A program made the translations under genes and the position numbers. From positions 1 through 64,000 of the forward strand of contig JBBQLG010000007.1 of the NCBI GenBank assembly GCA_038327655.1: a stretch of DNA of 64,000 nucleotides. The letters are read 5' to 3'. The notes beneath the pieces were generated by a model. The model saw only the letters and a program-made list of their open reading frames with translations. It was not told the origin of the DNA and ran no database searches. This DNA comes from JBBQLG01 sp038327655 (GTDB lineage Bacteria > Bacteroidota > Bacteroidia > Cytophagales > Spirosomataceae). Shown here piece after piece: positions 52,750-61,863 of this stretch (its first letter is position 1; every line of letters begins with the position of its first letter).

Positions 52750-53655
52750 ATGAAAATCGCGTTTCACATACTGGTTGGCTTGTTTCTTTTACTGGCGGTA
52801 CGTTCGGTGGTTATCGCCCAGCCCAAACCCGATCAGCAGGAATGGGTGGCTCTTTTTAATGGCAAAGACCTCAGTGGGTGGGACATTAAAATTGCCGGTC
52901 AGCCGCTGAACGATAATTACAAAAATACCTTCCGGGTCGAGGACGGCATACTACGGATCGTGTACGATCAGTACCAGACCTTCGACGGAAAATACGGCCA
53001 CCTGTACTACAAGACGCCTTTTTCGTATTATATGGTCCGGTTTACGTACCGCTTCACGGGTAATCAGACACCGGGCGGGGCGGCCTGGAACGTGCGGAAT
53101 AGTGGCGTAATGATTCACTCACAATCGGCGGAGAGTCTGTCGTTTGGTCAGGATTTCCCGGTATCGCTGGAGATTCAGCTGCTGGGCGGTTTAGGAAAAG
53201 GGGAACGCCATACCGGGAATCTCTGCACCCCCGGTACGCAGGTGTACACCGATGGTAAACTCAATCGTGCGCACTGCATCGACTCCGATTCCAAAACCTA
53301 CGACGGTGACCAATGGGTAACGGCTTCGGCCATTGTGCTGGGCGATTCCATCATTCATCACCTCATCGGGGCCGATACGGTACTTACCTACACCAAACCG
53401 GAAGTCAGCGAGGAGTTTATCAGTAAAGACAACGACTGGAAGGCCGCCCACATCGACAACACAGCGTACTGGTCGAGCCGGGCCAATACGCCCCTGAAAG
53501 AAGGCTACATTGCGTTGCAGGCCGAAAGCCACCCGATTGATTTTCGGATGGTGGAAGTACTGAATCTGAAAGGCTGTACCGATCCCAAAGCCCTGAACTA
53601 CAAGTCGTACTACGTGAAGTCGGACAACACGCTTTGTCAGTACAAGAAACAGTGA
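52750..53655 (+). CDS. DUF1080 (3-keto-disaccharide hydrolase-type) protein
   Basis: A 301-residue exported protein. Signal peptide about 1-24 (ending RSVVIAQ). A jelly-roll DUF1080 domain follows: WVALFNGKDLSGWDIKIAG, RVEDGILRIVYDQYQTFDGKYGHLYYK, RNSGVMIHSQS, SLEIQLLGG. The family binds or cleaves 3-keto-glycosides. A C-terminal GCTDPKALNYKS block is an extension seen in Bacteroidota surface proteins. It may work on imported or surface glycans. Confidence 0.87.
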   Translation: MKIAFHILVGLFLLLAVRSVVIAQPKPDQQEWVALFNGKDLSGWDIKIAGQPLNDNYKNTFRVEDGILRIVYDQYQTFDGKYGHLYYKTPFSYYMVRFTYRFTGNQTPGGAAWNVRNSGVMIHSQSAESLSFGQDFPVSLEIQLLGGLGKGERHTGNLCTPGTQVYTDGKLNRAHCIDSDSKTYDGDQWVTASAIVLGDSIIHHLIGADTVLTYTKPEVSEEFISKDNDWKAAHIDNTAYWSSRANTPLKEGYIALQAESHPIDFRMVEVLNLKGCTDPKALNYKSYYVKSDNTLCQYKKQ

Positions 53656-53660
53656 ACCGA

Positions 53661-53731
53661 TTTGTCATGCTGACGAATGAAGCATCTTAGCCACTAAATC
53701 GCTAAGATGCTTCATTCGTCAGCATGACAAA
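53661..53731. repeat. REP/MITE-like palindrome, copy B
   Basis: Perfect 31-bp arms (53661-53691 and 53701-53731) with a nine-base loop. The outer 19 bases and the gctaagatgc core match copy A at 34427-34529 with a single change (gaatgaa context c/a), while the GC-rich insert of copy A is missing here. It lies between the DUF1080 and Kelch genes. Confidence 0.9.
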
Positions 53732-53752
53732 GTCAGCCGCCAAACCAAACCC

Positions 53753-54715
53753 ATGAAAATACCTGTACTATTCCTCGCATTGCTCACCAGTAGCCTGATT
53801 GCCAGTGCCCAAACGTGGCAACCCGTCGTCACCCAAAACACCTGCGTTACGCGCCACGAGAACGCGGCTGCGCTCATCGGCGACAGCCTGTACGCCGTAG
53901 GTGGCCGGGGAACGCGCCCGCTGGAGGCACTCAATCTGAAGACGCTGGTCTGGAAAACGCTGCCCGCTCCCCCGGAAGAAATGAACCACTTTCAGGCCAT
54001 CAACTACCAGGGTGAACTCTACGTGATGGGGGCGTTCAAAGGCAGTTACCCCCACGAAACGGCCCTCCCCAACATCTATATCTACAGCCCGAAAACAGGA
54101 AAATGGCGCAAAGGACCTGTTATTCCGGCGGAACGGTTGCGGGGTTCGGCCGGTGTCGTGGTGCACAACAACAAAATTTACATGGTCTGCGGCATCACCG
54201 ACGGGCACTGGGACGGACACGTGGCGTGGCTGGATGAGTACGACCCCAAATCCGGTATCTGGAAACGCTTAGCCGACGCACCCCGCGCCCGCGACCACAT
54301 CAACGCGGCCGTTGTCAATGGTAAGCTGTACGTAGCGGGTGGCCGTTTGTCGACGGCCCGGATTGGCAAAGTGCTTGAATTGCTGGTGCCGGAGGTTGAT
54401 GTCTATGATTTCGCCACGGCCAAATGGACCACCTTGCCCGCCGAATCGAACCTGCCAACGCTGCGGGCGGGATGCACGGCTGTCACCCAGGGCGGTAAAA
54501 TCTGGATCATCGGGGGCGAAACCGTACAGCTACTCGCCCACAACGAAGCCGAAGCCCTCGACCCGAAAACGAACCGCTGGAGCAGTGGTCCCCGCCTGAA
54601 TCAGGGACGCCACGGTACGCAGGCCGTGGTGTACAAAGACAAAATTTACATTGCCAACGGCTCGGCTAACCACGGTGGCGGCCCGGAACTGAACACGGTG
54701 GAAGTGCTAAAATAA
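53753..54715 (+). CDS. Exported Kelch-repeat protein
   Basis: A 320-residue periplasmic or surface protein (signal peptide MKIPVLFLALLTSSLIASAQ). Several Kelch units with double glycines and spaced Tyr/Trp: LIGDSLYAVGGRGTRPLEAL, INYQGELYVMGAFKGSY, VVHNNKIYMVCGITDGHW, VVNGKLYVAGGRLS, TQGGKIWIIGGET, so a six-bladed beta propeller is likely. Partner unknown. Ends eight bases before the convergent pilin-like gene. Confidence 0.88.
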   Translation: MKIPVLFLALLTSSLIASAQTWQPVVTQNTCVTRHENAAALIGDSLYAVGGRGTRPLEALNLKTLVWKTLPAPPEEMNHFQAINYQGELYVMGAFKGSYPHETALPNIYIYSPKTGKWRKGPVIPAERLRGSAGVVVHNNKIYMVCGITDGHWDGHVAWLDEYDPKSGIWKRLADAPRARDHINAAVVNGKLYVAGGRLSTARIGKVLELLVPEVDVYDFATAKWTTLPAESNLPTLRAGCTAVTQGGKIWIIGGETVQLLAHNEAEALDPKTNRWSSGPRLNQGRHGTQAVVYKDKIYIANGSANHGGGPELNTVEVLK

Positions 54716-54723
54716 CCGCCCGA

Positions 54724-55308
54724 TTACGGGCCCGTTACGGTGTAGGTCAGCGTGGTGCCGTAGGTTCCTGCCGGTTTGAGCAGTGCGGTACCGCCGAGTA
54801 GTTTATAGGTCAGGAGAAGCTGCTGACCCGTAAACGCTGCGCCTGAGTAGGGGTAGTTTGTGAGCGTTTGGGCAGTGGTACCCAGCGTAATGACCGGACC
54901 ACCGTAGGCAAGCCCGCCGATGTTGACCAACTGAATGGTCACCTGCGAGACCGGAATCGTGTTGGCCCCGCTCGTCAGGTTAGCAGAACTGGCCCTGACC
55001 GTAAGCGTGTAGTTTCCGCTGCCCACGTTATCCGCAACACTAAGGGTATTCTGATTAGCCAGCGTAACACCCGTGTTGTAGGCATTGGCACTGTTGACCA
55101 GAAACGAAATCGTCGGTGTGTTCAGGTTTAGCGTTACGGTTACGGGGCGGCTGTCAGTGCGGGGCACCGTAGACCGGATTTTGAGCCATTGCGCAGCCCG
55201 AATTAGCCCGGCCGGGCCGTGGGCGGCCAGGGGTAAGCAGGGCAACGGACGCGCCAATGCCCTAACACTGCACAGCCCGGCCAAAAGCACAAATAGACAA
55301 ATTCTCAT
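54724..55308 (-). CDS. Pilin-like subunit of the chaperone-usher-like locus (third)
   Basis: A 194-residue exported protein (signal MRICLFVLLAGLCSVRALA). Its C-terminus, LLKPAGTYGTTLTYTVTG, has the alternating hydrophobic beta strand of chaperone-usher pilins such as spore-coat-U and DUF4402 proteins, and matches the ends of the two paralogues upstream. The central YNTGVTLANQNTLSV and NYTLTVRASSANLTSG also align with those. Its ATG overlaps the stop of the chaperone gene (ATGA), so it is translated from the same mRNA. The N-terminal region (RPLPCLPLAAHGPAGLIRAA) is unlike the paralogues and may be a different adhesin-type head or maturation segment. Confidence 0.65.
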   Translation of the reverse strand: MRICLFVLLAGLCSVRALARPLPCLPLAAHGPAGLIRAAQWLKIRSTVPRTDSRPVTVTLNLNTPTISFLVNSANAYNTGVTLANQNTLSVADNVGSGNYTLTVRASSANLTSGANTIPVSQVTIQLVNIGGLAYGGPVITLGTTAQTLTNYPYSGAAFTGQQLLLTYKLLGGTALLKPAGTYGTTLTYTVTGP

Positions 55309-56108
55309 AACAAATCGGCTTCCAGTTCGGCCACCTGCAACGGAATATCGGGGCCGCTGTCCAGTATGGCGACAATCAGGTACCGGCCTTTGGGAAGCTT
55401 CTCCTTAATTCCGGCGTTCACCCAGATGCGGTCGTTGGGCAGCGTGTTAATGCCAATTGGCTCTAATTTGGTTTCCTGCGCCGTTTGCAGGTTGGTTAGC
55501 TCGACCCGGAGCGTGCTTTCGGCGTTTAGATCGCCCGAATTAGCTACCCGAATCCGCACCTGCCTGTCCGCGTCTGCCGGCGTTTTTTCGGCGCGGGGCA
55601 GCAGCAGGGTATCAATCACCAGCGACCGGTTTTTGGCCGTGGCCGGGATGTGGTAGAGGTGAACCCCAAGCTGAATCCGAAAAATAACCGAAGCGGTCAC
55701 TTTCTGGGCCGCTGCCAGTTCGTGCTCGTTGGCCTGCGTCAGCATCGCGTGGCGGAGATCGGTGGCGGGCGATTGGGTCGGTTGAAGTGTAACGATCATT
55801 TCTTTTTCCTCACCCGGTTGCAGTTCTACCGTTTCGGGCTGAACCAGCAGGTACGGACAGCAGGAGGTGGGCAGTTCGCCGGGGGGGAAATACTGTTTGT
55901 TGCCCACCGAATCGCGACGCCAGTCGGCACAACTCGCCCGAACAACCATACGGACCTGACTGGGGTTTTTGACAAAGATGCGGGCTGGCGTCAGCGCCCC
56001 GTTCTGTTCATTGAAGTACAGTTTGGAGGGCTGCACCTGAAAACCGCTCTGCCCCTGTCCGGCAAACGACAGCAGCAGCAGACTCAGAAAATAAGCGGAA
56101 CGAATCAT
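55305..56108 (-). CDS. PapD-like periplasmic chaperone
   Basis: A 267-residue exported protein with signal peptide (MIRSAYFLSLLLLSFAGQG) and two Ig-like domains. The N-terminal strand pattern (FQVQPSKLYFNEQNGALTPARIFVKNPS) is that of PapD-type chaperones, and a long hydrophobic run (SVIFRIQLGVHLYHIP, near 145-160) lies where the subunit-binding G1 strand of PapD sits. The basic residues expected at the subunit C-terminus anchor are suggested but not confirmed. It is longer than FimC/PapD. Adjacent to pilin-like genes on both sides. Confidence 0.72.
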   Translation of the reverse strand: MIRSAYFLSLLLLSFAGQGQSGFQVQPSKLYFNEQNGALTPARIFVKNPSQVRMVVRASCADWRRDSVGNKQYFPPGELPTSCCPYLLVQPETVELQPGEEKEMIVTLQPTQSPATDLRHAMLTQANEHELAAAQKVTASVIFRIQLGVHLYHIPATAKNRSLVIDTLLLPRAEKTPADADRQVRIRVANSGDLNAESTLRVELTNLQTAQETKLEPIGINTLPNDRIWVNAGIKEKLPKGRYLIVAILDSGPDIPLQVAELEADLL

Positions 56109-56163
56109 AAGTTACGGATAAAGCCCGACTCATCCCGGGATGGAGCAGGCAGAAACAATGCGA

Positions 56164-56703
56164 TTAATTTTGGGTAGCCGTGTACGTGAGCGTGGTGGTG
56201 TACGTGCCGGCGGGTTTGAGGAAGTTGGCCGCGTTGGCACTCGTCACCGAATACGTCATCGAAATATTTTGTGCCTGCGTAGCGGCTGCCGTTCCCAGAA
56301 TGGTTTGCGCCGTTGTGGTAATGCCCGTTACAGTACCGGTGGCCCCTCCGGCCCAGTTGGCTGTCAGCCCGACGCTGTTAATGGGAATTGTAGTGGGCGT
56401 AGCCTGGCCATTGCTCAGGTCTCCGCTTGCCCGCACCTGCAGGGTGTAGGGTTTGTTGCTGGTGACGCTGAGCTGGTTGGTGGCCGTCTGCGTAACGCCC
56501 GTGTTGTAATCGCCGGCGGTCTGAAAGCGGATTTGTACAGACGTGATGCTGGCCGTCAGGCTGATAACGTCGGTGAGCACGGCACTAAGTGTCGGCGTGG
56601 TCGAAGAGGTCGTCTGGGCAACCGACTGAACGGCGGAGAAACTGAGCAGCAGGGCCGTCAACGCGAGCAGCCGCCCAAATTGTTTAATCAAGTTACGGTA
56701 CAT
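56164..56703 (-). CDS. Pilin-like subunit of the chaperone-usher-like locus (second)
   Basis: A 179-residue exported protein; start at 56703 (MYRNLIKQFGRLLALTALLL) gives a clean signal ending near VAQTTS. One Ig-like beta domain with TNQLSVTSNKPYTLQVRASG and the C-terminal strand FLKPAGTYTTTLTYTATQN, the GTY-TLTYT pattern of DUF4402/spore-coat-U pilins. It is a close paralogue of the subunit at 56776 (identical block SNKPY-LQV-ASGDLSNG). Confidence 0.68.
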   Translation of the reverse strand: MYRNLIKQFGRLLALTALLLSFSAVQSVAQTTSSTTPTLSAVLTDVISLTASITSVQIRFQTAGDYNTGVTQTATNQLSVTSNKPYTLQVRASGDLSNGQATPTTIPINSVGLTANWAGGATGTVTGITTTAQTILGTAAATQAQNISMTYSVTSANAANFLKPAGTYTTTLTYTATQN

Positions 56704-56775
56704 AACGGATAATGTTAATGCGGTGGTGGATTGCAAATGAACCGGTCGTCCGGCAGGTACCGGACGACCGGACGA

Positions 56776-57312
56776 TTAATTCTGCGTGGCCGTAAATGTC
56801 AGCGTGGTCGTGTAGTTACCGGCGGGCTGCAAAAACGCGTCGCTTTTCGAGGTTGCATACTTCAGCGAAATATTTTTCGACTGCGTAGCCGGTGCGGCCG
56901 TCGCCAGCGGCTGGGGCGTTGTGGTCAGGCTGGCAACGGTTCCGGTGATGTCGGGGGTGTTGATACCCGCCACCGAAATGGTGCTCACCGGAATGGTCAG
57001 TGGCGTGGAGCCGCCGTTACTCAGGTCGCCACTCGCGCTGACCTGCAGGTTGTACGGTTTGTTGCTGGTAATCATGAACTGGTTGTTCACGACCGTACTA
57101 ACGCCGTTGTTGTAATCGGCGGGCGTTTCGTAGATCATGTTCACTGCGTTGGTCTGCATCGTGAAACTCAGCGCATCCTTTAACGTGATGGTGAGTGTCG
57201 GACTTTGCGACTGACTGAGTGCCTGGGCGGCTGCCCGGTTACTGCCTAAACCGCCGAGCAGAACCAGCGAAACTGCGGCTATACCAAGCTGATTGCGAAG
57301 ATTGTGATTCAT
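56776..57312 (-). CDS. Pilin-like subunit of the chaperone-usher-like locus (first)
   Basis: A 178-residue exported protein with a signal peptide (MNHNLRNQLGIAAVSLVLLG, ending near AAAQA). Pilin-like beta domain with NNQFMITSNKPYNLQVSASG and C-terminal strand FLQPAGNYTTTLTFTATQN. First gene of the minus-strand unit; its start faces the usher-like gene across an AT-rich 149-base gap that should hold promoters for both directions. Confidence 0.68.
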   Translation of the reverse strand: MNHNLRNQLGIAAVSLVLLGGLGSNRAAAQALSQSQSPTLTITLKDALSFTMQTNAVNMIYETPADYNNGVSTVVNNQFMITSNKPYNLQVSASGDLSNGGSTPLTIPVSTISVAGINTPDITGTVASLTTTPQPLATAAPATQSKNISLKYATSKSDAFLQPAGNYTTTLTFTATQN

Positions 57313-57461
57313 AAAAGTACTTAGTTTATTGTTAAGTAGTTAAGTAGGTGATTACTTTGTAAAGTAAACTTGAATATTTATAAAAATCAAAAAAATGTAA
57401 TATTATATTTAAAATAATTTTATTATAGTAACTTTGGCACTCCATTTGGTCGATTGCCCGT
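57313..57461. promoter_or_regulatory. AT-rich divergent promoter region
   Basis: A strongly A+T-rich gap between the first pilin-like gene (minus) and the usher-like gene (plus), containing runs of A and T with many TTATAT-type steps. TAACTTTGG at 57428-57436 is a TAnnTTTG-type element for the usher-like gene. Confidence 0.45.
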
Positions 57462-60266
57462 ATGATTAGACGTTTACTCACCGCACTCTGTCTTTTACAG
57501 TTAAGTATATATACGTACGCCGATGAGCTGCCATCGGGCCAGTTCAATGTAGCCAAACCGGTTATTGATGGCATACCGGGGGCTACCTGCCTGAATATTG
57601 TAACGATTACCAACCAGACCGATACACCCTGGGTTTTACAGCTAAAAGCGACCATACCCAACAAGCTGCATTTATTGAGCCAGATGCCGGCCGTGGTTAC
57701 AATTCCGGGACATGGTTCCATCGTACTGCCGGTAAAACTATTGGTAGACCGGCAGTGGGTTGCCGACGAAGCAACGGTTGAAGTGGATGCCTACGAAGCC
57801 GGTAACTCATCACCCGCGATCAGTGCCCGGTTTACGGTGCAGCAAAGTCGGACGGGTGGTGGCGTACTCTCGTTTTCGTTTCTCAACGACCGGCCTTATC
57901 TGTCGCCGGGGCAGGATACACTCGCCCTGCGGCTTCAACTCATCAACGACAATTATCGTGCCCGTACGCTGCGACTGGCCCTGCGGTCGATTCCGGCCGG
58001 TTTTGTGCTGCCTGACCTCTACAGCTACCTGTCCCTGACGGGTCGGCGCGATACCGTCGTCACCCTCCCCTGTCTGGCACGGGCGGGCCTGCAGTCGAGT
58101 CGTAGCTACGAACTACTGCTCGACGTGTTTGACAATGCCGACGGAGCGCTGCTGGGGAGTGCCATCTGTCGACCCGTACTGCTGTCGGCGGTAAAACACC
58201 AGGTTAACGAAGCGGAGCGCGGCCCCGGTCCCAATGGCATCCTGCTGGGATTTACCCGACTGGGGCAGTCGGGCTACTTCCGGGAGGTGCAGGGCTGGGG
58301 GCAGCAGGCGGTGGGCAACGGTCAGGTATCGTTCCGCTTCGACGCCCTGTCGTACGCCACCGGCAAAGGCCAGTACAACGACCTGCGCAACACGTACATA
58401 CAGTATAAAAGCGCGGCCAGTCTGTTGCGGGTTGGCAGTATTTACGACAACCACGAACTGCCGCTGATGGGCGTTGGCGTGAAAGCATCCCTCCTCCGGG
58501 GCAATACCCAGTTGGAGGGCTGGGCCGTGGCCGGTCGAAACAGCCTGGTACACAAGCAGGCGCAGTCGTTCTACAGCAGCGTCTATTCGCTCCGGCTGAC
58601 TAACCCGCTGCCGGTTGGGCTGGGCGGCACGTACAGCCTGAGCGCGAGCCGCTACGAACAGGCTGAGTTTGGGCGGGTGGGGTGGCTTAGTTTCGGGACT
58701 GCGGGCTGGCAACCGTCGCTAAAATCGCGGGTGCGGCTGCTGGCGGCTACCAGCATTGAGTATGCCGCCCACGGTACCGACCGGCAGCAGGCAAAAGGCT
58801 GGGCGCTGGGGGGCGATTACAACCGCACGGGCGAACGGCTGGCGTTTAATGTATCCACGTATTTCAGTAATCCTGCCTACGGTGGCTACCAGCGGGGCCT
58901 GTCGCGGATCGACAATTTCATGAATTACCGTCTGAGCGACCGTACCAGTCTGGGGTATCACCTGAGCCTGTTGCAGTATAATCAGCAGTACATCGGCCCG
59001 GACGGTACGTTCCAGCGGTTTTTTGGCAATAACGTGGCGGACATTACCCTTTCGCACCAGTTTGGCCGCCTGGGGCTGACCCTGCGGCCTTACTATTGGC
59101 AACAAACGCAGACCCTCTCGCGGACCGTTCGGCTACGCAGCGAAACCTACCGATTGCTGACCGCCCTGCACTACGATTTTGGCCGTTCCACCCGGTTGGA
59201 TGTGGGCTTCGACGCCGGACAGTATCGGGGCTTAGCCCCCGCCAATGCGCTTTACGCCGTCAATTCGTACCGCCTGCTGACGACCCTGAACTACAAAAGC
59301 ATCAGTTTATACGGTCTCTATCAGCAGGGGCCGTGCATGATTAACGACTGGCTGCCCGGCTCCGGTGATCCCCGCGATGTTCGGCAAATCATGATAGCCC
59401 CAGCCTGGGGGTTCAGTCTACTGGATGGCCGGTTGCAGGGTGGTTTCGGCGCGGGTGTATCGTACAGCACCCAGAACCACACCTGGAACGGTGCCCTGCG
59501 GCATTCGGCGGGGCTATCCGTAAACGACAACATGCAGGTTCGGTGGAACGTCAATTTGTTTTCGTCGGCCGTTCAGGTAGCCGACCTTCGCGCCGTACCC
59601 GTCGAAAACGGGCTGCTGACGCTGGAGGTGGTCCGGCAGTTTCATCGGCTCGTACCGGGAAGTCGGCGCCAACTCCGGCTTCGCTTTTACGAAGATGCCA
59701 ACGCCAACAAACAGCGCGATCCCGGCGAAACCTGGCTGGACGGGCTGGTGGTAAACATTCAGAACCCCGACCATACCGAAGTACCCCTGCTGACCGATAG
59801 CCGGGGCAGCTTAACCTACAAATCACTTCAGCCCGGTGCCTATCTGCTCAAAACGGTCTGCAAGCTGGCAACCGGCGAACCCGTCATGTTCAGCGATACC
59901 ATCCGGCTCGAAGGCAGCGTGGAGCGCGACGTACCCATCCGCAAAACGTGGCCGGTTAAAGGGTTATTGGTCTACACACGGACCCGGTTCGACGACAGCC
60001 CGGCCGAACTGGACGGCTACCGGATCGAGGCCCGGGCGGACGATGGTGAGTTAATCCGCACCTACGCCGACGAAGCGGGCCGGTTTACGCTGTTTCTGCC
60101 GGTGGGCGAGTATCAGGTATCGGTGCTCAACAGTCGTCAGTACGCGCCCAAACCCGTGCTGACAACGGCCTACCGGGTAGCGGCCGGCGTGGTACCGGGG
60201 GTGCTGAAGTTAGCCTTTGAAACCAGTGGTCGCCCTGCCCAGATCAAACGGTTCGGCAGCCGGTAG
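57462..60266 (+). CDS. Large outer-membrane barrel, usher-like
   Basis: A 934-residue exported protein (signal about 1-21, ending YTYADE). Residues 25-250 look like one or two Ig-like domains (VVTIPGHGSIVLPVKLLV), 260-700 show alternating beta strands with aromatic girdles as in an outer-membrane barrel (YLSPGQDTLALRLQL lies before it; ASRYEQAEFGRVGWLSF and LRPYYWQQTQTLSRTVRLR inside it), and 725-920 hold two C-terminal beta sandwiches: RFYEDANANKQRDPGETWLDG (SdrD/CNA-B-like) and a carboxypeptidase-regulatory-like DEAGRFTLFLPVGEYQVSVL. This N-terminal sandwich, barrel, two C-terminal domains order equals that of FimD/PapC ushers, but I see no usher N-domain signature and no clear plug, so the link is inferred from layout and neighbours. 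Confidence 0.65.
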   Translation: MIRRLLTALCLLQLSIYTYADELPSGQFNVAKPVIDGIPGATCLNIVTITNQTDTPWVLQLKATIPNKLHLLSQMPAVVTIPGHGSIVLPVKLLVDRQWVADEATVEVDAYEAGNSSPAISARFTVQQSRTGGGVLSFSFLNDRPYLSPGQDTLALRLQLINDNYRARTLRLALRSIPAGFVLPDLYSYLSLTGRRDTVVTLPCLARAGLQSSRSYELLLDVFDNADGALLGSAICRPVLLSAVKHQVNEAERGPGPNGILLGFTRLGQSGYFREVQGWGQQAVGNGQVSFRFDALSYATGKGQYNDLRNTYIQYKSAASLLRVGSIYDNHELPLMGVGVKASLLRGNTQLEGWAVAGRNSLVHKQAQSFYSSVYSLRLTNPLPVGLGGTYSLSASRYEQAEFGRVGWLSFGTAGWQPSLKSRVRLLAATSIEYAAHGTDRQQAKGWALGGDYNRTGERLAFNVSTYFSNPAYGGYQRGLSRIDNFMNYRLSDRTSLGYHLSLLQYNQQYIGPDGTFQRFFGNNVADITLSHQFGRLGLTLRPYYWQQTQTLSRTVRLRSETYRLLTALHYDFGRSTRLDVGFDAGQYRGLAPANALYAVNSYRLLTTLNYKSISLYGLYQQGPCMINDWLPGSGDPRDVRQIMIAPAWGFSLLDGRLQGGFGAGVSYSTQNHTWNGALRHSAGLSVNDNMQVRWNVNLFSSAVQVADLRAVPVENGLLTLEVVRQFHRLVPGSRRQLRLRFYEDANANKQRDPGETWLDGLVVNIQNPDHTEVPLLTDSRGSLTYKSLQPGAYLLKTVCKLATGEPVMFSDTIRLEGSVERDVPIRKTWPVKGLLVYTRTRFDDSPAELDGYRIEARADDGELIRTYADEAGRFTLFLPVGEYQVSVLNSRQYAPKPVLTTAYRVAAGVVPGVLKLAFETSGRPAQIKRFGSR

Positions 60267-60269
60267 GTG

Positions 60270-61217
60270 CTATTTTTTTGGTAATTTGTATTCTATGTTA
60301 AAGTACTTTGCGTAGTCTTCGAGCGGCTCCAGACCAACTGCGGTCCGGCGTTTGTTGACATTCACTTCATCAATGATTTTGTAAAAACTGGCCCCATTAA
60401 CTTGCGAGCCGTAAATCTGCGGGCGACCATTGTACATCTCAACGCGGTCAATCAAAAGGGCCAATTGACTGCCTTCGGCTTTGCCGTTTTTGACGGCCTC
60501 CCGCATCATGGGCAGGTATTTTTCCTGCGTTTTCAAGTCTGAGTGCTGGATGACCAAAAACAGCGTTGTATTGCCTCGTCGGCCAACAACGTTCCGCCCC
60601 AGCCAGCCGTATCGATCCAATATATTCCTGACGATAATCAGGTTGAGTGAGTCTTTTTCGTTCATTGTCTTGAAAAGACGTTTCATCTCGTCGGAGTCGA
60701 AGCCAAACTGTTTTTGGATGGTGTCTATCCGCATTCGGGAGGCCTGATCTTCTACGTAGATACTGTCTACCTGTCTGACCATCGGCTTGTTATAGTTTTC
60801 TTCTTCCTTGTCCCTATTCTTCTGTATAATAAGCAATAGTGGCTGCCAGCGCTTGTCAGCATGTAATGAATTCAGATCGACGTCGGTCGTGATGTGGTAA
60901 TAATCGGCGTACCCGGCAAGGTTAGCCACGTGGTTCAACTGGTAAAAAGCACTGTCAGGATTGCCGGATAGCGCCCATGAACAGGACGCGTTATAACGGT
61001 CACTTATGTACCCTAACCCGCCGTTGGCTTTGATAGCAGCAGAGTAAGTAAGGGCTGATTTACTGTAGTTTTTTGCTTTGTAGAATGCATACGCTTCTTT
61101 GACAAGCTGAGTGTATTCGGGGGAAGCCTTGTTGGATTTTGAAGACAGGTTTTGCCCATACGTGAGCGGAGAATAGAGTATGCATAGTACACATATGAGC
61201 TGGCTTACCAATTTCAT
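60270..61217 (-). CDS. DUF6624-type exported protein
   Basis: A 315-residue exported protein (signal MKLVSQLICVLCILYSPLTY at start 61217; the frame also allows a start six codons upstream). The N-terminal part is TPR-like (AYAFYKAKNYSKSALTYSAA with YNASCSWALSGNPDSAFYQL). The C-terminal part, LDRYGWLGRNVVGRRGNTTLF, is a DUF6624 domain. Function not known; such proteins occur in toxin or surface settings in Bacteroidota. It ends three bases after the convergent usher-like gene. Confidence 0.75.
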   Translation of the reverse strand: MKLVSQLICVLCILYSPLTYGQNLSSKSNKASPEYTQLVKEAYAFYKAKNYSKSALTYSAAIKANGGLGYISDRYNASCSWALSGNPDSAFYQLNHVANLAGYADYYHITTDVDLNSLHADKRWQPLLLIIQKNRDKEEENYNKPMVRQVDSIYVEDQASRMRIDTIQKQFGFDSDEMKRLFKTMNEKDSLNLIIVRNILDRYGWLGRNVVGRRGNTTLFLVIQHSDLKTQEKYLPMMREAVKNGKAEGSQLALLIDRVEMYNGRPQIYGSQVNGASFYKIIDEVNVNKRRTAVGLEPLEDYAKYFNIEYKLPKK

Positions 61218-61269
61218 AATCGAGCAGTTGAACATAGCCTAACGAGTTATGATTAGTTTGTGCGATTCT

Positions 61270-61863
61270 CTATTTTCTGAACAACTCCGCTACGGTCATC
61301 TGTAGATCGGGCAGGGCGGGGGCTGCGCTCAGGATGTCGTCGTCGGTACAGATGGTGACGGTTTTGGGCGAGGTATAGACGTAGACTGTATAATCGTCGG
61401 GGAAGATTAGCCAGACGCTTTTCGTACCAGCCTGAAAGTACTCGTATAGTTTTCTGACGTACTTCCGGGCGTCGTCGTGCTCCGAAACAAACTCAATCAT
61501 AAAGTCGGGAACAACGTCCTCACCGAAGGCCATTTGCCGTAGCTGCGAATCCGAGAAATAAGATGCATCTGGTCGGCGCATTTGTTTCGGCGTCACCCAT
61601 ACATCGACTTCCCCCCGCAACCGCCCTCCTACGCGAAACGCATCCGTTTGGCCGAAACGATTTTCGATGGCACTGTAAAAATGAACTTCATTTTGCTTTA
61701 TAGATGTGGTGGGTTCGAGTACGCCGTCGCTGAACTCATAGACGTAGTTATCGTCGGACTCCCAGTTTAGAAAATCGGCTTTGGTCATCCGGTGACCGGC
61801 GTATTTTGGTGCACCGTACCGGGCAGTGAGTGAGTCGATGACGGGGTCGCTGATGGCTTCCAT
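61270..61863 (-). CDS. Uma2 family (PD-(D/E)XK-like) protein
   Basis: A 197-residue Uma2/DUF820 protein. The fold's active-site elements appear as RPDASYFSD, then the core VPDFMIEFVSEHDDARK and YFQAGTKSVWLI. These proteins are abundant in Bacteroidota and cyanobacteria and were proposed to be restriction-endonuclease-like, with no proven role. Divergent from kup. Confidence 0.88.
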   Translation of the reverse strand: MEAISDPVIDSLTARYGAPKYAGHRMTKADFLNWESDDNYVYEFSDGVLEPTTSIKQNEVHFYSAIENRFGQTDAFRVGGRLRGEVDVWVTPKQMRRPDASYFSDSQLRQMAFGEDVVPDFMIEFVSEHDDARKYVRKLYEYFQAGTKSVWLIFPDDYTVYVYTSPKTVTICTDDDILSAAPALPDLQMTVAELFRK

